DNA from: Betaproteobacteria bacterium
GTDB taxonomy: Bacteria; Pseudomonadota; Gammaproteobacteria; Burkholderiales; Rhodocyclaceae
Assembly (NCBI GenBank): GCA_947478755.1
Contig: CANJXH010000003.1
Coordinates: 1 to 57,908 of the forward strand
Length of the DNA stretch: 57,908 nt
Direction: 5' to 3'
In this document: positions 38,530 through 47,222 of the stretch, piece after piece
Numbering within the stretch: position 1 is the stretch's first letter
Layout: each line of letters begins with the position of its first letter
The notes under the pieces: model-generated
Databases searched by the model: none
Told to the model about the DNA's origin: nothing
Seen by the model: the letters and a program-made list of their open reading frames with translations, nothing else
Made by a program: the position numbers and the translations under genes

Positions 38530-40365
38530 TCAGGCATTGACGGCATCGTCGCCGGTTTGGCCAATCGTTTCCAGTTCGCGGCGCAAGGCGCTGGTATCGA
38601 TGGGCTTGGTGAGGTAGCTGTCCATGCCATGCCTCAAACTTTCTTCCTCGGCGCCCTGCATGGCGTTTGCCGTCATGGCCACGATCGGTATGTGTCGTCC
38701 GTTGCCTGCTTCCTGCTGCCGGATATGTTGCGTGGCCTCATAGCCGTTCATCTCCGGCATGTCGACATCCATCAGGATGGCATCAAATCGGCCGGCCTGC
38801 CAGAGTGCGACGGCCTCGCGCCCGTTGTTGGCTATCGTGACCTCATGTCCCATTTTTTCGAGGATCTTGATCGCGAGTATCTGATTGACCTTGTTGTCTT
38901 CGGCGACCAGCAGATTGAGCTTCTGGCGCATTTCACGCAGTGAGTGGCGGGTAATCAGCGCCTTTTTCGTTGGCAGGTTTTCGCCCAATGCATTGATGAC
39001 TGCTTCTTCCAGCTCCCACTGCGACACCGGTTTGGTCAGGTAGCCAGCGATGCCAAGTTCACGGCAACGCGTGGCATGGCCGCGCTGCCCCTCTGACGTC
39101 AGCATCATGACAACCGTGCTGCTCAGCTCGTTGTGGGTTCGCACCTTTTCGATCAGCTGGAAGCCATCCATGTCGGGCATGCGCAGATCCGTCAGCAGCA
39201 TCCGGTAGGGCGTTCCCGCCGCTGCCGCCCGGGTCATCTCGGCAAGCGCCTGTGGCCCGTCACCGACAGTGACAGGCGTCATGCCCCATTGCAGCATCAT
39301 GTCGTGCAGAACATGGCGATTGGTCGAGTTGTCGTCGACAACCAGAATCGTTGCACCGGCCAGCTGCTCGGTTCCCAGTGTTTGCTTTGTTGCTTCGCCG
39401 GGAATGGTTTGCAATGGCAGGGTGAAGTGAAAGGTGCTTCCCTTTCCTTCGTCGCTGTCCAGGCCAATGGTTCCGCCCATCAGTTCCACCAGTCGCGCGG
39501 TGATGGTGAGCCCGAGGCCCGTGCCACCGTATTTTCGCGTGGTGGAGTTGTCTGCCTGGGAGAATGAGTCAAAGATGGTCTCGAATTTCTCGCGCGGAAT
39601 TCCTATCCCGGTATCGCGGATGCTGAAACGCAATTGCGCCACTGCTTCCGATGGCGAATTTGTTCTTTCGACATGGACTTCCACTTCGCCTTTTGCCGTG
39701 AACTTGATGGCGTTGCCAACGAGATTGATGATGATCTGACGCAACCGCCCCGGATCACCCACTACCTGTGCGGGCACCGTGCGATCGACATGCTGGATCA
39801 GTTCCAGCGACTTCTGATGTGCGCGAACCGCAAGTGACTTGACCGTATCGTGAAGCAGGCGGGCAAGTGAAAACTCGATGTTCTCGATGTTCAGCTTGCC
39901 GGACTCAATCTTCGAGAAATCGAGAATGTCGTTGATGATCGACAGCAATGAATCGGCGGACGACTTGACCATGGACAAATATTCAGTCTGTTCCTGCGTC
40001 AGTTCGGTTTGCAGGGCGAGTTCGGTCATGCCGATGACACCATTCATCGGCGTACGGATTTCGTGGCTCATGTTGGCGAGAAACTCGCTTTTGGCACGAT
40101 CGGCCGCTTCGGCGATGCGCTGCGCCTTGCGTGCCGCTTCGATCATCAGGCTCAGCTCGGCGTTGGCTCGTTCCAGCTCGATTGTCCGGGCATCGACGCT
40201 GCGTTGCAGTGTGATGTTGCGCTCGAACAGCGAGTAGGAACTGCCGGTATCGTTGACGCTGCGTTCAACCCTTTCCATCAAGACCTTGTTGATCTTGATC
40301 TGGGCGGCAAGTTTTTTCTCCAGCAGCGCAATCTGCGCGTCCAGGTCAGGGGAATCGCTCATCAA
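38530..40365 (-). CDS. Hybrid sensor histidine kinase with two receiver domains (NahK-like context)
   Basis: N-terminal coiled coil; '[19 protein letters not shown]'; '[13 protein letters not shown]'; REC1 '[14 protein letters not shown]...[13 protein letters not shown]'; REC2 '[14 protein letters not shown]...[13 protein letters not shown]'. Confidence 0.93.
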   Translation of the reverse strand: MMSDSPDLDAQIALLEKKLAAQIKINKVLMERVERSVNDTGSSYSLFERNITLQRSVDARTIELERANAELSLMIEAARKAQRIAEAADRAKSEFLANMSHEIRTPMNGVIGMTELALQTELTQEQTEYLSMVKSSADSLLSIINDILDFSKIESGKLNIENIEFSLARLLHDTVKSLAVRAHQKSLELIQHVDRTVPAQVVGDPGRLRQIIINLVGNAIKFTAKGEVEVHVERTNSPSEAVAQLRFSIRDTGIGIPREKFETIFDSFSQADNSTTRKYGGTGLGLTITARLVELMGGTIGLDSDEGKGSTFHFTLPLQTIPGEATKQTLGTEQLAGATILVVDDNSTNRHVLHDMMLQWGMTPVTVGDGPQALAEMTRAAAAGTPYRMLLTDLRMPDMDGFQLIEKVRTHNELSSTVVMMLTSEGQRGHATRCRELGIAGYLTKPVSQWELEEAVINALGENLPTKKALITRHSLREMRQKLNLLVAEDNKVNQILAIKILEKMGHEVTIANNGREAVALWQAGRFDAILMDVDMPEMNGYEATQHIRQQEAGNGRHIPIVAMTANAMQGAEEESLRHGMDSYLTKPIDTSALRRELETIGQTGDDAVNA

Positions 40366-40368
40366 GCA

Positions 40369-41499
40369 TCATTCTCCAAGTGCGATGCCTGTCAATGTCT
40401 GATTGACATGGATGCCGTTGAACTGTTCGCCATAGGTCGAGAAACCGACAAAGTCGACATTGCCAAGTACCTTCGCCGCATCCTCGAACTGATCTTTTTG
40501 CTTGAGCTCCAGGCGGCGCAGGATGCAGTCGCAACCGAGAATGAATTTCAGGCTCGGCATTTCTTCTTTCAGATGGGCAAAGCTCTCGTCGAGGTTTCTG
40601 GCCAGCTCGTCGCCCTTGCCAACGGTCAGCACCAGCCCGTTGTCGATGGCGCAGAAAAAGGTGAGGCTGCCGTCCGGATTGACCTTCTGAATCGAGCGCA
40701 CGTAATACTCGCCACCAATTTTCAGCATTACCGGATGCGCCGCGAAGATCTGCGGGTTGAGCTCGGTTATTTCGAGGCCTACTGCCCGGGCGTATTCCTC
40801 GGCAGCCGGGCCGCCGTTGATTTCTGTAACGGTGCGAGTCGCGCAATCGCTCTCGGTAATAACCAATCGGATATCGGTAGGCGAAAAATGCTGGATATGA
40901 AAGGACCTGAAGGGGAGATTTGTTTCAAACACGGTCAGCACGGCAGCGTCCCGATGAAACTTCCCGTCGAAATAGACGTGGGTCTGCTTGAAGCCCAGAT
41001 CGTCTCCGGCGGAACCACCAACCAGGGTAACGCCTTTCATGCAGGTCTCCAGTGTGGCGACGACCTGCTCTTCAAGCATCGACAGTCCGTCCACCATGAG
41101 GAAGCTGAACATCTTTGCGGTATTGAAGTCTTTGGTTAATTTCAGTTCGGAGCGCACTTCCTTGGCCAAAGCCTCGCCTTCGGCATGGCTGAAATTGGCC
41201 AGATTCTTGATCAACTTGGGGTGGGCGACGAGGTCGGGAGAGGCAAGACTTACGCCGACGATTCCGCCTTCGCGATAACCGGCAGCCGAGGTGATTTCAC
41301 CGGAAGTTGTGCAACCAATGACAGGGCAGGAAAATACGCCATCCAACGCCAGCTCGATCGCCGTCAGGTCAAAGGTGGACGAAACGAACAGGATCGCGAC
41401 GCAGGCGTCCGGCTGGTCAATCGCCGCAGAAATTTCTTTTACGGCTTGTGCCGGGTCACGTGAGAATGTGGCCCCCTTTTTGACAGTCAGATTGGACAT
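40369..41499 (-). CDS. FIST N/C domain sensory protein (NosP-like candidate)
   Basis: 'CVAILFVSSTFDLTAIELALDGVFSCPVIGCTTSGEITSAAGYREGGIVGVSL', 'VTLVGGSAGDDLGFKQTHVYFDGKFHRDAAVLTVFETNLPFR'; stop lies 3 nt before the kinase start. Confidence 0.88.
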   Translation of the reverse strand: MSNLTVKKGATFSRDPAQAVKEISAAIDQPDACVAILFVSSTFDLTAIELALDGVFSCPVIGCTTSGEITSAAGYREGGIVGVSLASPDLVAHPKLIKNLANFSHAEGEALAKEVRSELKLTKDFNTAKMFSFLMVDGLSMLEEQVVATLETCMKGVTLVGGSAGDDLGFKQTHVYFDGKFHRDAAVLTVFETNLPFRSFHIQHFSPTDIRLVITESDCATRTVTEINGGPAAEEYARAVGLEITELNPQIFAAHPVMLKIGGEYYVRSIQKVNPDGSLTFFCAIDNGLVLTVGKGDELARNLDESFAHLKEEMPSLKFILGCDCILRRLELKQKDQFEDAAKVLGNVDFVGFSTYGEQFNGIHVNQTLTGIALGE

Positions 41500-41778
41500 G
41501 CGCGGGATTCCTGTTTTTGGTCGTGGGACGTGACGATCAGATACTTACGGCAGCAACCTTGGGCAGCTTGATAGATGTGGTCAATGCAATACGTTGGCCT
41601 TGACCGCCTGATCACGAATTTAAGCACGTTTGGCTGTTCGCATGCGGCAGCGGGGAAGTTTGCTGCGCCTTGATCTAGCTGCCAGGTGACTTTGGCGCAA
41701 GATTATTTCCTGTAGAGTCCGGATCAACGCGAGATCGGCGACAAGCCTGGCGGAAGAAAACACAATGTGGGGGGCAAA

Positions 41779-42483
41779 ATGAAAGTCAGGACACGAAACA
41801 GGATAGACATGGTGTGTGCATGGAGCGGCCTTGCCTTTGCGCTGCTCGTGCTGGCGGGCGGCGTACTGTTTTCCGGTTTCCTGCCACCACCGACGCCTTC
41901 GCTTACTTTGGCAGAAGTTGCAAATATCTATCGTGGCAGTCCGGACATGATCCGTATTGGCATGGTGTTGATGATGCTGGGGGCGGCGTTGTTCATTCCG
42001 TTCACTGCGCTGATGACAAAATTCATCATCAGGATTGAAGGCGGCGTCGGCGTCATCTCCGTGATGCAGATCATGGGCGGCTACTCCAACATGATCCTGT
42101 TTTTCTATCCCAGCATGTGGTGGCTTACCGCAGGCTTCAGGCCGGAACGAGATCCGGAGCTGATCAGCCTGATCCACGATGCCGGTTGGTTGCAGTTTCA
42201 GGGCGCCATGTTCCCTTTCCTGTTCATGATGGGCTCGGTGGCGATTGCCGCACTGGTGGATGATGCTGAGCGGCCAGTGTTTCCGCGTTGGGTAGGTTTT
42301 TTCAACCTGCTGGCCATGTTGATGTTTCTACCCGATCAGATGATCTTTTTTTTCAAGTCCGGGCCGTTTGCGTGGAACGGATTGTTTCCCTGGTGGATAC
42401 CGGCCTTTACCTTCTTCGGCTGGATATTCGTGATGTTTGCCGTGCTGCGCAGGGCGGTGGCGGAGCAATCCCGCGCCACCTGA
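41779..42483 (+). CDS. GPFAWxG-family multi-pass membrane protein, paralog 6
   Basis: 'AGFRPERDPELISLIHDAGWLQF...FPRWVGFFNLLAMLMFLPDQMIFFFKSGPFAWNGLFPWWIP'. Confidence 0.8.
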   Translation: MKVRTRNRIDMVCAWSGLAFALLVLAGGVLFSGFLPPPTPSLTLAEVANIYRGSPDMIRIGMVLMMLGAALFIPFTALMTKFIIRIEGGVGVISVMQIMGGYSNMILFFYPSMWWLTAGFRPERDPELISLIHDAGWLQFQGAMFPFLFMMGSVAIAALVDDAERPVFPRWVGFFNLLAMLMFLPDQMIFFFKSGPFAWNGLFPWWIPAFTFFGWIFVMFAVLRRAVAEQSRAT

Positions 42484-42493
42484 CTGCTGTGCT

Positions 42494-43222
42494 TCAGCCT
42501 TTCAAGCCAGCGTACAACGGCAGGATGTAGGGGTTATATCGGGCCACCGCTGCCTTGGCTTCCTCCGGAAGTTCGCCGAGGAACTCGGTGACCATGGTCG
42601 AGTGATCAAACAGCAGTTCATGCACATCATGGGCATTTTTCATGTGCGCGAACATCGATGGCGTGTCCTTGTAGCAATCCATGGCGACGCATTGCAGTTT
42701 CTCGTCATCGTAGAACCAGTCATAGCGGGTGGTGCCGGGATCCTTGCTGCTGACGATCGGTATCAGGTCAGCGCCCACGGCCTTGCAGCCATCCAGGTGT
42801 TCGGCAAAGATGTCGATCAGGGTATAGATCTCGATGCCACCGCCGGCCAGATAAGACTGGGTGATGGTCGTCGGTGTGGCTTGCAGGCCATAGGCGAACG
42901 GCAAGGTACGCGGATTGAGTTGCGTGAGCGCCGCAGGGATGGGCGATGGCGCCGCACCGAAAAACTGCAATGTTCCCTTGCAGCAGGCGGCAATTGCCTC
43001 GTAGTGAGCGTGGGCAGCCGCATGGTGTAACTGCATTGCAGCGTTGTCGGTATGGACCACCATGGCAACGGCCTCGCCTTTTTCCTCGTTGATGAACCAG
43101 TCGCAGCGCAGAACACTCTTCGAGTCTTTGGCGATGTGGACGATGGCATCAGCCTGTGCCTTGAAATGACTCAACTGGCCATTGCTGATTTTCAGTTTGG
43201 CGTAATACTCGATGTTGGACAT
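42494..43222 (-). CDS. Protein of unknown function with internal duplication (possible tandem ABM-like domains)
   Basis: Repeat 1 'LRCDWFINEEKGEAVAMVVHTDNAAMQLHHAAAHAHYEAI...LNPRTLPFAYGL'; repeat 2 'TRYDWFYDDEKLQCVAMDCYKDTPSMFAHMKNAHDVHELL...YNPYILPLYAGL'. Confidence 0.65.
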   Translation of the reverse strand: MSNIEYYAKLKISNGQLSHFKAQADAIVHIAKDSKSVLRCDWFINEEKGEAVAMVVHTDNAAMQLHHAAAHAHYEAIAACCKGTLQFFGAAPSPIPAALTQLNPRTLPFAYGLQATPTTITQSYLAGGGIEIYTLIDIFAEHLDGCKAVGADLIPIVSSKDPGTTRYDWFYDDEKLQCVAMDCYKDTPSMFAHMKNAHDVHELLFDHSTMVTEFLGELPEEAKAAVARYNPYILPLYAGLKG

Positions 43223-43264
43223 TCCTGATTTCTCCGTTATTCAAATTCGTTTGTTATTGCCGGT

Positions 43265-44206
43265 TTACTGCTTTTGATTTCTGGTGCGCATTTCCTCGTG
43301 CATCATTTTATCGGCAAGGACCCAGGCGCCGGCAAGCCCCGATCCCGCTTCGCGCATGGCAACGCCAATGGCGGCCTTGATGCCGGCTTCCTCCAGTTTG
43401 GTTCGAATGCGCAGACACAGTGAATCGGCACCGGCACGGTCGCATTCAATGCTGAGAACGCCGAACTCGTCGCCCCCAAGGCGTGCCACAACATCCACGA
43501 CCCGTGCTGCGCTGCGCAGCACGTCGCCGGTGCGTTCGATCAGTTGATCGGCAGCTTCCTGCCCCGCGGTCAATTGTGTCTGTTTCAGCCCCTTGATGTC
43601 GATGGTGATCACGGCGGCAGAATGACCGAAGCGATGACAGCGCTCTTCCTCGGCGGCCATCAGTTGGTCCCAGCCGCGACGGTTGTAAAGCGAGGTGAGC
43701 ATGTCGGTGAGCGCCTCTGCATGCATTCGCTCCGAATCGCGCGCTTCCTCGGCGTTTTTGAGTTCGGCCTGCAGGATCGTGCTCAACAGGCTGGCCAGCA
43801 GTTGCAGCTGTTCTTCATTTCCGACGATTGATGCCGGCTGGGGTGTGGGGTTTATTGCGCACAGGGTGCCGAAAAGCGAGCCATCGGCGAGCCGCAGCGG
43901 CATGCCGACATAGGCCTTGATGTCCATTACTTTTGCGATCGGGGCCGCCTTGTAGGCAGGGACGTCGTCAATGCAAGGCGCGATATGTGGTCCATTGCCT
44001 TTGATCATTTCCGAACACAGCGAATCATCCCAGCGAAATACGGTGTCCGGTTTGATGCCGTAACCATGATCGTCGGTTTGCAGCACGATCAGGTCATCTC
44101 CTTCGGTACGGGTAATCATCCAGAGGTTGAAGCCCATGTGTTTATGCAGGTATTGCATTACCTGTCGGCCGGCACTTTCGAAGTTGCTGATCTTGGCAGT
44201 TTTCAT
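43265..44206 (-). CDS. GAF-GGDEF diguanylate cyclase-like protein
   Basis: GAF-like 'DDSLCSEMIKGNGPHIAPCIDDVPAYKAAPIAKVMDIKAYVGMPLRLADGSLFGTLCAINP'; 'ALTDMLTSLYNRRGWDQ', 'VVARLGGDEFGVL'. Confidence 0.9.
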   Translation of the reverse strand: MKTAKISNFESAGRQVMQYLHKHMGFNLWMITRTEGDDLIVLQTDDHGYGIKPDTVFRWDDSLCSEMIKGNGPHIAPCIDDVPAYKAAPIAKVMDIKAYVGMPLRLADGSLFGTLCAINPTPQPASIVGNEEQLQLLASLLSTILQAELKNAEEARDSERMHAEALTDMLTSLYNRRGWDQLMAAEEERCHRFGHSAAVITIDIKGLKQTQLTAGQEAADQLIERTGDVLRSAARVVDVVARLGGDEFGVLSIECDRAGADSLCLRIRTKLEEAGIKAAIGVAMREAGSGLAGAWVLADKMMHEEMRTRNQKQ

Positions 44207-44260
44207 TTGGTTGTCCGAATGAGAAGGTTCTGGTCGTGACGAGTGGTTTTTTTGGCTGTG

Positions 44261-44479
44261 CTAAAACCGATAGCTGAAATGTTCGTTGGCTTCAACATGC
44301 ACGGCAGGTCGCAGCAGGGTGAATTTCGGTTTCTTGCAGGCAATGCATTCCGGAAATGCCCGACCAAAGACACAGGTAACCTCGTGCGCTGCGGCATGTG
44401 CCGGTTCATGGTCCACCCGGTAGATTCCCGAAGTGGGTACCCGGTCGCCAGGTCCGTATTGATCGCCAATCTTTGCCAT
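44261..44479 (-). CDS. Small cysteine-containing protein
   Basis: MAKIGDQYGPGDRVPTSGIYRVDHEPAHAAAHEVTCVFGRAFPECIACKKPKFTLLRPAVHVEANEHFSYRF; CxxC. Confidence 0.6.
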   Translation of the reverse strand: MAKIGDQYGPGDRVPTSGIYRVDHEPAHAAAHEVTCVFGRAFPECIACKKPKFTLLRPAVHVEANEHFSYRF

Positions 44480-44780
44480 TCGCCTGTCCTTGTCTCGTGT
44501 CGAGAGACGTCTTTTGTCTGTCGTTGCCTGATCCGTATTATGACGCCAACTCTGTGCACCAACGAGCATCCGGGAATTGAAAGTTCGTCGATGTGTCGCG
44601 CGCTGTGTCGCGCATTGTGTCAGGTTGAATGTCTTGTCATCTGGGCGGCGGCGCAGCATCAATACTTTCGTTTTTTATATGTAACAGACGATTGAAAAAG
44701 GATCAGAAACCCGGTTAAGCTACGACTTCGCAGCACAAGGGGCTGCCGTGGTTTCTTCCAAAACTGTCTGAAAGAGTCTC

Positions 44781-45950
44781 ATGACAATCCTGCTTCTTGA
44801 AATGAACGAATTGGCGTTTATGCGTGCTGCAAGTGCAGCTACCGATGGCCTGACCGATTACGGAGATGAATCCTTCCGCGAACCGCTGCGGGTGCTGATC
44901 GCCTCGATCCGCGACGAAGCGCAACTCACGCCGGAAGGCCTGTTTGGCTGGCAACAGGGCGTCATCCGCCTGCTCGGTCATCGGCTGCGCATGCAGGAAC
45001 TGATCAGCAAGCATCCGGAAATCCTCGACGAGCCGATCGACAAGCCGCTGATCATGGTCAGCATGCAGCGCACTGGTTCGACCAAACTGCAGAAAGTGCT
45101 TGGCTGCGATGACTACTGGAATGCGCCGCTGTTCTGGGAAACCCTGTTTCCCTTTCCCTTCCCGGGCGAAGCACGCGGCAACCCCAAGCCGCGCATCGAC
45201 GCAGCGCACGAGTGGACCAAGATGTTTTACACCATCATGCCGGACGTGATGGCGGCGCATGCCATGGTGCCGGAGGAGACCGACGAAGAGACATTCGCTG
45301 TCGAAATGTCCTTCCGCTGGACCGTGGCATCGATCTACGGCACGATCCCCAGCTACATCCACTGGGTAGAGACGCATACAGCGGAACCGACCTATCAGGA
45401 CCTCAAGCGCATCCTGCAATGTCTGCAGTGGCAGCGCGGCAGGCGCAAGCCCTGGTTGCTCAAGGCGCCGTGGCACATCGGTTTCCTCGACTCGATCATG
45501 AAGGTGTTCCCTGATGCGACCGTGGTGCAGTGCCATCGCGATCCCTTCGAGTCGGTGCCATCGAACTGTGGTCTGATGTACATGGGACGCAGCGCCGGCC
45601 GGCCGACGCTTTCGAAGCTCGAACACGGCGCCGACGTACTGGCCATGATGGGCCGCGAAATGGAGATGCACCTCAAGCAGCGCGATGCCCTGGGCAGCAA
45701 GGATCCAACTGTGGACGTCACCTTCCGCGACATCGTCGGAGATGCGATTGGCGTGGTGCGTAAGATATACGCGGCACGCGGCCAGACCCTGGATGCCGTG
45801 GCCGAGCAGCGCATGCGTGAGTGGGAAAGCGCAAACGCTCGCCACAAGCACGGCAAGTTTGAATACAGCGCCGAGGAATACGGCATCACCCGGGAAAACG
45901 TCGCAAAGGCTTTTGCCGAATACAACAAGCGCTTCGCTAAGCTCAACTGA
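44781..45950 (+). CDS. Sulfotransferase family protein, 5 of 6
   Basis: 'DGLTDYGDESFREPL', 'PLIMVSMQRTGSTKLQKVL', 'VQCHRDPFESVPSNCGLM', 'HGKFEYSAEEYGI'. Confidence 0.9.
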   Translation: MTILLLEMNELAFMRAASAATDGLTDYGDESFREPLRVLIASIRDEAQLTPEGLFGWQQGVIRLLGHRLRMQELISKHPEILDEPIDKPLIMVSMQRTGSTKLQKVLGCDDYWNAPLFWETLFPFPFPGEARGNPKPRIDAAHEWTKMFYTIMPDVMAAHAMVPEETDEETFAVEMSFRWTVASIYGTIPSYIHWVETHTAEPTYQDLKRILQCLQWQRGRRKPWLLKAPWHIGFLDSIMKVFPDATVVQCHRDPFESVPSNCGLMYMGRSAGRPTLSKLEHGADVLAMMGREMEMHLKQRDALGSKDPTVDVTFRDIVGDAIGVVRKIYAARGQTLDAVAEQRMREWESANARHKHGKFEYSAEEYGITRENVAKAFAEYNKRFAKLN

Positions 45951-45986
45951 GCAGAATCAACAACCAACAACAACGAGGAGAACGAC

Positions 45987-46799
45987 ATGGCAACGAATCT
46001 GATGCAGGGCAAGGTAGCAGTCATTCTGGGGGCTAGTGCCGAGGGTGGCATCGGCTGGACCACGGCCGAGACCATGGCGCGTGAAGGGGCCAAGGTCGTG
46101 GTGGCCGCACGCAGCCTCGACAAGCTCGACAAACTGGCCAAGAAGACGGGTGGTCTGGCCGTGCAGTGCGATGCGACCAAGCACGCCGACATCATCGCGC
46201 TCGGCGAAACCGTCAAAAAGCAATTCGGCAAGGCCGATGCTGCCGTCTACACACCGAGCGGGGTCTGGTTCTCCATGCTCGCCGGTACCGATGAAGCCTC
46301 GCTGCGCGAAGCCATGGAACTGCATTTCTTCGGTGGCTTCTTCTTCGTCCAGGAAATGCAGAAGGCCATCGACCACGACGGCACGATCACCCTGATCTCG
46401 TCGATTACGTCCACCAACACTCAGGACGGGGTGGTTGGCTATTCCTGCGCCAAGGGCGCGATCCAGAACCTGACGCGCTATGCGGCCAAGGAGTTTGCCC
46501 CGAACAACATCCGTGTGAACTGCGTGTTCCCCGGTCTCACCGATACACCAATGGTGTCCGGTGCCACCGGCAACCCGGCCTTGCGCAAGGTATTCGAGCG
46601 CGAGATTCCGCTCGGTCGTCTTGGTGTCGCCAACGATATCGCCGAATACATCACCTTCCTCTCGTCGGATCGCGCCAGCTACATTACCGGCGCCTTCACC
46701 CCGATCGATGGCGGAAATTTCATGACCCGCCTGCCGCGCTTCGACGAAATGCCGTCGATGGAAGAGCAGCAGGCTGCCATGCCCGTCACCAAGGACTGA
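45987..46799 (+). CDS. SDR family oxidoreductase
   Basis: 'GKVAVILGASAEGGIGWTTAETMAREGAKVVVAAR', 'YSCAKGAIQNLTRYAAKEFAPNNIRVNCVFPGLTDTPM', 'ITGAFTPIDGGNFM'. Confidence 0.93.
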   Translation: MATNLMQGKVAVILGASAEGGIGWTTAETMAREGAKVVVAARSLDKLDKLAKKTGGLAVQCDATKHADIIALGETVKKQFGKADAAVYTPSGVWFSMLAGTDEASLREAMELHFFGGFFFVQEMQKAIDHDGTITLISSITSTNTQDGVVGYSCAKGAIQNLTRYAAKEFAPNNIRVNCVFPGLTDTPMVSGATGNPALRKVFEREIPLGRLGVANDIAEYITFLSSDRASYITGAFTPIDGGNFMTRLPRFDEMPSMEEQQAAMPVTKD

Positions 46800-46810
46800 G
46801 GAGACCGAAC

Positions 46811-47191
46811 ATGACCATTTCCTTCATCGCCCGCTGGTTCCCCAGGCCCGAAAAGCTCGAGGAATTCCTTGGCGTCATTGGCCGCCTTGGCGCCGGCTTT
46901 CCGCCGGAAATCGCTGCCGGCATCACGCTGCTGCAGCCATCCATGAATCGCGACGGGCAGTTCATCGCGCTGGAAGTCTGGAAGGATGAAGCCATCCTCA
47001 ACCAATTGAGAGCGTCGAAGCTGTTCCATGACGCGATCCGCGACATGAGTGCCTGCTGCAGCAAGCCGTGCGAGATCGAGCATCTCAACCCGCTGGGCGA
47101 CGATGGCAGTGTCTTCCAGTGCTATCCGAAGGGCAAGGCCGATCCGAAGTTCTATCCGGATCTGGGCGACATGACGGCGCTGTACTGCTGA
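46811..47191 (+). CDS. Antibiotic biosynthesis monooxygenase-like (dimeric alpha/beta barrel) protein
   Basis: MTISFIARWFPRPEKLEEFLGVIG...'RASKLFHDAIRDMSACCSKPCEIEHLNPLGDDG...YPDLGDMTALYC'; clear paralog of 19704-20105. Confidence 0.65.
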   Translation: MTISFIARWFPRPEKLEEFLGVIGRLGAGFPPEIAAGITLLQPSMNRDGQFIALEVWKDEAILNQLRASKLFHDAIRDMSACCSKPCEIEHLNPLGDDGSVFQCYPKGKADPKFYPDLGDMTALYC

Positions 47192-47222
47192 TGAATCGCC
47201 CCATGCATCCTGGAGACGACAG

